Source of the DNA: Candidatus Saccharimonadota bacterium
GTDB taxonomy: Bacteria; Patescibacteriota; Saccharimonadia; Saccharimonadales; Saccharimonadaceae
Length of the DNA stretch: 9,356 nt
Direction: 5' to 3'
NCBI GenBank assembly: GCA_017511405.1
Contig: JAFWKB010000006.1
Location: forward strand, 1-9,356
The translations under genes and the position numbers were made by a program. The notes under the pieces were generated by a model that made no database searches, was not told the origin of the DNA, and worked only from the letters and a program-made list of their open reading frames with translations. Of the stretch, positions 7,005 through 9,356 are shown one piece after another (the stretch's first letter is position 1; the number at the start of each line of letters is the position of its first letter).

Positions 7005-7376
7005 AATGGTACCTACAAGTATTATGCTTCCGAGATGGAAAATGGAACCGGAAACATCAACGACGGTGACACTTTAAAAGACATCAACAACGACCAAGAC
7101 TCTTCCAGAGCTCTCCGCAGCCTCCCTCTTTCGGTTATGATGTCGGGCGCTCTCGCCTGGAGCAGTGGGGGTCTCTACAATAGAGGTACGGGCGGCTACT
7201 TCTGGGCAGCTACACCTTACTCCTACACTTATTCATGGGACTTGTACTTCAGCTCCACTAGCGTTAACCCTAAGGATAGCAGCTATAAGCCGCACGGCTT
7301 TTCTCTCCGCTGCGTCGTCCGTTTATTTGTAACTTTTCTTCCAGAGCTCTCCGCAGCCTTCCTCTTTCGGTTATGA
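7005..7376 (+). pseudogene. FISUMP-like domain fragment with cassette A
   Basis: In one frame this reads NGTYKYYASEMENGTGN, an acidic Asn/Asp stretch (DGDTLKDINNDQD), then the cassette proper at 7101-7316: SSRALRSLPLSVMMSG, a variable segment with GGYFWAATPYSY, and HGFSLRCV. The FW-x-TP-YS...GFSLRCV pattern is that of the Fibrobacter major paralogous (FISUMP) domain, a C-type-lectin-like fold. Complete proteins have a signal or prepilin leader and a C-P-K-G-W-R-L-P segment before the SSRALRSLPLS part; both are absent, so this is a truncated or internally deleted copy. After RCV the frame continues out of homology into the start of cassette B and stops at 7376. An internal in-frame ATG (7035) could give about 113 residues, but no ribosome-binding site precedes it. 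Confidence 0.6.
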
Positions 7377-7552
7377 TGTCGGGCGAACTCTGGTGGGCTA
7401 ATGGTTACCCTGGTAATAAAGGAGCAAACGGCGTCTTCTGGACATCTACACTTGGCTCCTACACGCATTCACGGCGCTTGGACTTCAACTCTACTAACGT
7501 TTACCCTAAGAATGGCGACAATAAGCCCTACGGCTTAGCCCTCCGCTGCGTC
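7337..7552 (+). repeat. Variable-region cassette B (FISUMP-like C-terminal half)
   Basis: This 216-bp unit starts only 20 bp after cassette A ends. It shares the 48-bp left end (TCTTCCAGAGC ... ATGATGTCGGGC) and the right end CTCCGCTGCGTC. Its variable middle is the most divergent (ELWWANGYPGNKGANGVFW, then THSRRLDFNSTNVYPKNGDN). The frame stays open past the cassette to TAG at 7664-7666, but that tail is encoded by a structured inverted-repeat element and is probably not real protein. There is no leader sequence. The in-frame ATG-ATG at 7373 is the only possible start and has no ribosome-binding site. Confidence 0.75.
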
Positions 7553-7555
7553 GCT

Positions 7556-7666
7556 CTATGCGCGTTTGTTAATGGCGCATCACGGAGCTTACGAGCGAGT
7601 AATAGGTGGCTTTCGCCCGTGACGACGGGCCGAAAGAACACCGGCGACATTGACAAATGCGCATAG
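7556..7666 (+). other. Structured inverted-repeat element, copy 1 (after cassette B)
   Basis: CTATGCGCGTTTGT (7556-7569) pairs with ACAAATGCGCATAG (7653-7666). The stem continues through AATGGCGC against GGCGACATT, giving about 23 pairs with two G-U pairs and one G-A mismatch. Inside are two arms: CATC/GGTG enclosing GC-TTACGA-GC, and CTTTCG-CCCGT around loop GACG closed by ACGGG-C-CGAAAG. The same core with different but still paired stems is found at 9089-9214. It may act as RNA, or as a DNA cruciform next to the cassette end, which lies only 3 bp away. I do not recognise a named family. Confidence 0.68.
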
Positions 7667-7679
7667 GGCAAAACCCGAA

Positions 7680-7720
7680 CGGCGACATTAGCGGATGTTC
7701 GGAAGGCTTACTTTATTACG
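7680..7720 (+). repeat. 41-bp direct repeat, copy 1 (orphan 3' half of a structured element)
   Basis: This stretch is identical to 9183-9223, running from CGGCGACATTAGCGG to TTTATTACG. In the second copy it is the 3' arm of a long hairpin. Here the matching 5' arm is missing, and only a short CCGAAC/GTTCGG hairpin (7675-7680 with 7697-7702) can form. It sits immediately before cassette C, as the other copy sits before cassette E. Confidence 0.8.
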
Positions 7721-7725
7721 CCTTT

Positions 7726-7947
7726 TCTTCCAGAGCTCTCCGCAGCCTCCCTCTTTCGGTTATGATGTCGGGCAGTTACGGGTGGAATAGTGGTAATTCC
7801 GACTGGGGAGTTAGAAACGGCTACGGCTACTTCTGGTCATCTACGCTCGGCTCCTATCCTGGCTCACGGCTCTTGAGCTTCTTCTCTACTAACGTTTACC
7901 CTATGGGTGGCAGCAATAAGCCAAACGGCTTTACTCTCCGCTGCGTC
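7726..7947 (+). repeat. Variable-region cassette C (FISUMP-like C-terminal half)
   Basis: This is a 222-bp unit with the same conserved ends and a 6-bp insertion in the first variable block (NSGNSDWGVRNGYGYFW). It ends NGFTLRCVAQT, as cassette D does. Where D has a TAA, C has AAG, so its frame runs on through the following hairpin to a stop at 8086-8088. There is no leader, promoter or ribosome-binding site of its own. Confidence 0.75.
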
Positions 7948-7962
7948 GCCCAGACCAAGCGC

Positions 7963-8018
7963 GGGTATTCCGCGCGAGCGAAGATTGCAAGCGAACCAGA
8001 AACTCGCGCGGAATACCC
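7963..8018 (+). other. 16-bp perfect inverted repeat after cassette C
   Basis: GGGTATTCCGCGCGAG (7963-7978) and CTCGCGCGGAATACCC (8003-8018) are perfectly complementary around a 24-nt loop. It begins 15 bp after the cassette's right end. Its loop does not share the core of the elements at 7556 and 9089. It could be a cruciform marking the cassette end or a transcription terminator, though the following tract is mixed C/T rather than T only. Confidence 0.8.
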
Positions 8019-8055
8019 CCCTCTTCCTTCTTCTCCCTCTTCTTTCTCCCTCCTT
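8016..8055 (+). other. 40-nt uninterrupted polypyrimidine tract
   Basis: Every base from 8016 to 8055 is C or T on the plus strand. It directly follows the 16-bp hairpin. Such tracts can form triplex DNA or mark the remains of repeat slippage; no gene is visible here. Confidence 0.7.
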
Positions 8056-8075
8056 AGCATCCCGCTCACATATTT

Positions 8076-8104
8076 TTGTATTCTGTAATATAGTATGATA
8101 TAAT
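8076..8104 (+). promoter_or_regulatory. Candidate promoter of the small RNA at 8111
   Basis: A perfect TATAAT (8099-8104) has TTGTAT (8076-8081) 17 bp upstream; the -35 matches the consensus only in TTG. Transcription would start near 8111, at the first base of the structured region. Confidence 0.6.
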
Positions 8105-8110
8105 TAAACC

Positions 8111-8208
8111 AATGCAGCGGCTGGTAAGTAGTTGGTTTACCCCTGCGGCATAGTAGCGAAGGCTCTATGCAGGTCGCGGCGCCAAAATCCCCTTTACAGG
8201 GGCTTTTT
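8111..8208 (+). ncRNA. Candidate structured small RNA convergent with the DUF3800 gene
   Basis: About 98 nt run from a TATAAT-based promoter to a terminator, with no useful ORF. Hairpin 1 is GGTAA (8123-8127) with TTACC (8137-8141). Hairpin 2 is CCTG-CATAG (8142-8145, 8149-8153) with CTATG-CAGG (8165-8173), bulged by CGG. TGCAG (8113-8117) is repeated at 8168-8172, and both copies can pair with CTGC (8143-8146), so two exclusive folds are possible. A terminator hairpin closes it. DUF3800-associated RNA motifs have been described in comparative surveys of structured RNAs; this could be one of them or a new one. The overlap of its 3' end with the 3' end of the DUF3800 gene supports a linked unit. 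Confidence 0.5.
8189..8208 (+). terminator. Terminator shared by the small RNA and DUF3800 gene
   Basis: CCCCT (8189-8193) and AGGGG (8198-8202) form a stem with loop TTAC, followed by C and five T on the plus strand. On the minus strand the same stem is followed by ATTTTGG, a weaker signal, just past the DUF3800 stop. Confidence 0.7.
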
Positions 8209-8785
8209 AGTTCGTTACCTCAATAAAAGCTAGTGCTTTGTTCGCAATTATGTTGTACCGTTCGCGCGATTTTGAAGCATTCTTTGCCTTTTTAGCCGAA
8301 ATATTTACAACATAATCGGCAACTTGAATTAAACTACTGCTCTTGGAGTTTCTCTCACGTATTTTAATATTCTTCAACCTTCGTTCGCGCATTCTTTTAC
8401 GGAATTCAGCATGAAGAGCAGGATTAGAATCCATCTCGATTCTTATCTTCAAGAATCGTCTTTCAATCTCATCCATCACTAACCCTGACATACGAGCATA
8501 TGATGCTGTTCGCCTAAAATCATTTTTATGAATAACAATGGTAACAAAACGAAAATCCAGACTAGAAAGGAGTTTTAAAAACTCAGCCTGCGGTCTCGAA
8601 GAATTACTACTACAATGAAATTCATAATCATCTGGAAGACGCAGCTTTCTGCGTAAGCTTCCAATCGCGGCTATACTTTTATCACGTATCTCCTCGGATT
8701 CGAACAGCACAAGGCTTACCACTAAACAATCTCTATTATGAACTGCTACGCCAGGCGCACCAGATTCGTCAATATAGCCAAACAT
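8207..8785 (-). CDS. DUF3800 family protein
   Basis: This 192-residue protein shows the DUF3800 hallmarks. YIDESG at 4-9 has the acidic pair Asp6/Glu7. EFHCSS at 55-60 has the conserved His. Near the end, NSKSSSLIQVADYVV (146-160) carries the [D/N]SKSS...Q-x-ADY motif with Asp157. The family is thought to have an RNase-H-like fold, which fits acidic metal-binding residues; it is often found near mobile or defence genes, and its biochemical role is not well settled. ATG at 8785 lies 8 nt after an extended -10 on the minus strand, the leaderless layout of other genes here. It lies between cassettes C and D, on the opposite strand to all cassettes, which suggests it was inserted into the array. 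Confidence 0.88.
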   Translation of the reverse strand: MFGYIDESGAPGVAVHNRDCLVVSLVLFESEEIRDKSIAAIGSLRRKLRLPDDYEFHCSSNSSRPQAEFLKLLSSLDFRFVTIVIHKNDFRRTASYARMSGLVMDEIERRFLKIRIEMDSNPALHAEFRKRMRERRLKNIKIRERNSKSSSLIQVADYVVNISAKKAKNASKSRERYNIIANKALAFIEVTN

Positions 8786-8793
8786 TATCTTTT

Positions 8794-8802
8794 ATTATAC
8801 CA
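8794..8802 (-). promoter_or_regulatory. Extended -10 promoter of the DUF3800 gene
   Basis: The minus strand reads TGGTATAAT, identical to the box upstream of cassette A (6990-6998). It ends 8 nt before the ATG. No good -35 at 17 bp is seen, consistent with an extended -10 promoter. Confidence 0.65.
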
Positions 8803-8845
8803 TAGCCCCTACTACCTCAATTTTCAAAGCCTTTCTTGCGCCTTT

Positions 8846-9073
8846 TCTTCCAGAGCTCTCCGCAGCCTTCCTCTTTCGGTTATGATGTCGGGCATTCTCA
8901 GCTGGGGTAGTGGTAATCTCTACAATAGAGGTACAGCCGGCTACTTCTGGTCATCTACGCCTTACTCCTACACAGATTCACGGGGCTTGGTCTTCAGCTC
9001 TACTTACGTTAACCCTAAGTATGGCGACCATAAGCCAAACGGCTTTACTCTCCGCTGCGTCGCCCAAACCTAA
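8846..9073 (+). repeat. Variable-region cassette D (FISUMP-like C-terminal half with natural stop)
   Basis: The conserved unit is 216 bp (8846-9061), followed by CCCAAACC and TAA, so the product would end NGFTLRCVAQT. This is the only copy with what looks like the original stop. Against cassette A it has about 31 differences in the 168-bp variable part by hand count, 24 of them at codon positions 1 or 2, and only about five synonymous. The frame is open upstream from 8738, but the leader there (NIAKHYLLLYHSPYYLNFQ) reads antisense through the DUF3800 start and is unrelated to FISUMP proteins. Confidence 0.78.
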
Positions 9074-9088
9074 CAAATCTCGACATAC

Positions 9089-9214
9089 GTAAGTCTTCCG
9101 AATCATTCGCTAATGGCGCAACACGGAGGTTACGACCGAGTATTAGTTGCACGACCCCCGCGACGGCGGGCGGGCGTGACACCGGCGACATTAGCGGATG
9201 TTCGGAAGGCTTAC
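9089..9214 (+). other. Structured inverted-repeat element, copy 2 (after cassette D)
   Basis: The 5' arm GTAAGTCTTCCGAATCATTC (9089-9108), continuing as GCTAATGGCGC, pairs with the 3' arm from GGCGACATTAGC to GGAAGGCTTAC, ending at 9214. This gives about 30 pairs with two G-U pairs, one bulged T and one G-A mismatch. Inner arms are CAAC/GTTG enclosing GG-TTACGA-CC, and CACG-A-CCCCCGC around loop GACG closed by GCGGGCGGG-CGTG. The core (TAATGGCGCA, CACGGAG, TTACGA, ACACCGGCGACATT) matches copy 1 while several paired positions have changed on both sides. Confidence 0.7.
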
Positions 9215-9223
9215 TTTATTACG
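9183..9223 (+). repeat. 41-bp direct repeat, copy 2
   Basis: Identical to 7680-7720. Here it forms most of the 3' arm of the structured element and ends 5 bp before cassette E begins. Confidence 0.85.
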
Positions 9224-9228
9224 GCATT

Positions 9229-9356
9229 TCTTCCAGAGCTCTCCGCAGCCTCCCTCTTTCGGTTATGATGTCGGGCAATCTCGGCTGGAGCAGTGGTGAT
9301 CTCTTCAGTAGAGGTACGTACGGCTTCTTCTGGGCATCTACGCCTTACTCCTACGC
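9229..9356 (+). repeat. Variable-region cassette E (truncated by the window edge)
   Basis: The 48-bp conserved left end is followed by the first 80 bp of variable sequence (NLGWSSGDLFSRGTYGFFWASTPYSY in two blocks). It is closest to A and D in layout. It shows that the array continues to the right of the window. Confidence 0.75.

Noticed and set aside
6867..7034. Coding start for the FISUMP fragment inside the tRNA gene
   Set aside because: The long open frame from 6867 runs through the tRNA and its terminator; homology to FISUMP begins only around 7005.
8738..8845. N-terminal extension giving cassette D a start codon
   Set aside because: The open frame runs antisense through the DUF3800 start and promoter and shows no signal peptide or FISUMP homology, so it is probably chance.
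7317..9228. Integron gene-cassette array (spacers as attC sites)
   Set aside because: The spacers are palindromic and repeated, but they lack paired RYYYAAC/GTTRRRY core sites, the cassettes are not whole genes, and no integrase is visible.
7101..9356. CRISPR array
   Set aside because: Repeats are over 200 bp, protein-coding, and separated by irregular gaps of 20 to about 900 bp. This does not fit repeat-spacer geometry.
7101..9356. One of the cassettes being the DGR template repeat
   Set aside because: A template should carry A at most variable sites. All five copies show G, C or T at many of them, so none qualifies.

Overview
The window looks like a chromosomal piece of a Candidate Phyla Radiation bacterium, most likely Saccharibacteria (TM7). 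Supporting this are the compact gene set, near-leaderless starts, small one-pass membrane proteins with lineage-typical domains (PEGA, DUF3048), and FISUMP-like C-type-lectin modules. The phylum call is an inference from gene content and recalled family resemblance, not from a search.

Left, conserved part (1-6945). The window opens in the 3' end of rpsH (ribosomal protein S8), closed by a strong terminator that probably also serves the convergent HTH-Fic gene. A PEGA-domain membrane protein lies upstream of fic on the minus strand. Divergent from it on the plus strand are a one-pass membrane protein with a DUF4367-like C-terminal domain, gltX (glutamyl-tRNA synthetase), a DUF3048/YerB-type membrane-anchored protein, and tRNA-Glu(CTC) with its own promoter and terminator. 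A 10-bp palindrome (CTTTATAAAG) occurs as two copies 19 bp apart at both the fic and the gltX promoters, suggesting that one repressor controls both, perhaps the HTH of the Fic protein itself.

Right, accessory part (6990-9356). Directly after the tRNA gene begins an array of five copies (A-E) of a cassette of about 216 bp. Each copy encodes the C-terminal half of a FISUMP-like domain and lacks a signal peptide and N-terminal half. Every cassette has an almost invariant 48-bp left end, an invariant right end rich in G+C, and a hypervariable middle. In the middle, varying codons mostly keep C or T in position 3 while positions 1 and 2 take any base (for example GAC/CGC/CTC/GGC). This is the pattern expected when adenines of AAC/AAT template codons are randomised by a diversity-generating retroelement (DGR). 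No reverse transcriptase or unmutated template is present here, and the array runs off the right edge.

Cassettes B, C and D are each followed by a large inverted-repeat element. Two of these (7556-7666 and 9089-9214) share a conserved core, while their stems differ in sequence but stay paired, so the fold appears to be conserved. Between cassettes C and D sits a separate unit: a DUF3800 gene on the minus strand, convergent with a candidate structured small RNA (8111-8208) that has its own promoter and terminator.

My best reading is a conserved tRNA-flanked core followed by a reservoir of DGR-diversified, apparently silent lectin-fold variable regions with structured spacers. Whether these are DGR target sites, donor cassettes for recombination into an expressed surface-protein gene, or decaying remnants cannot be decided from this window.
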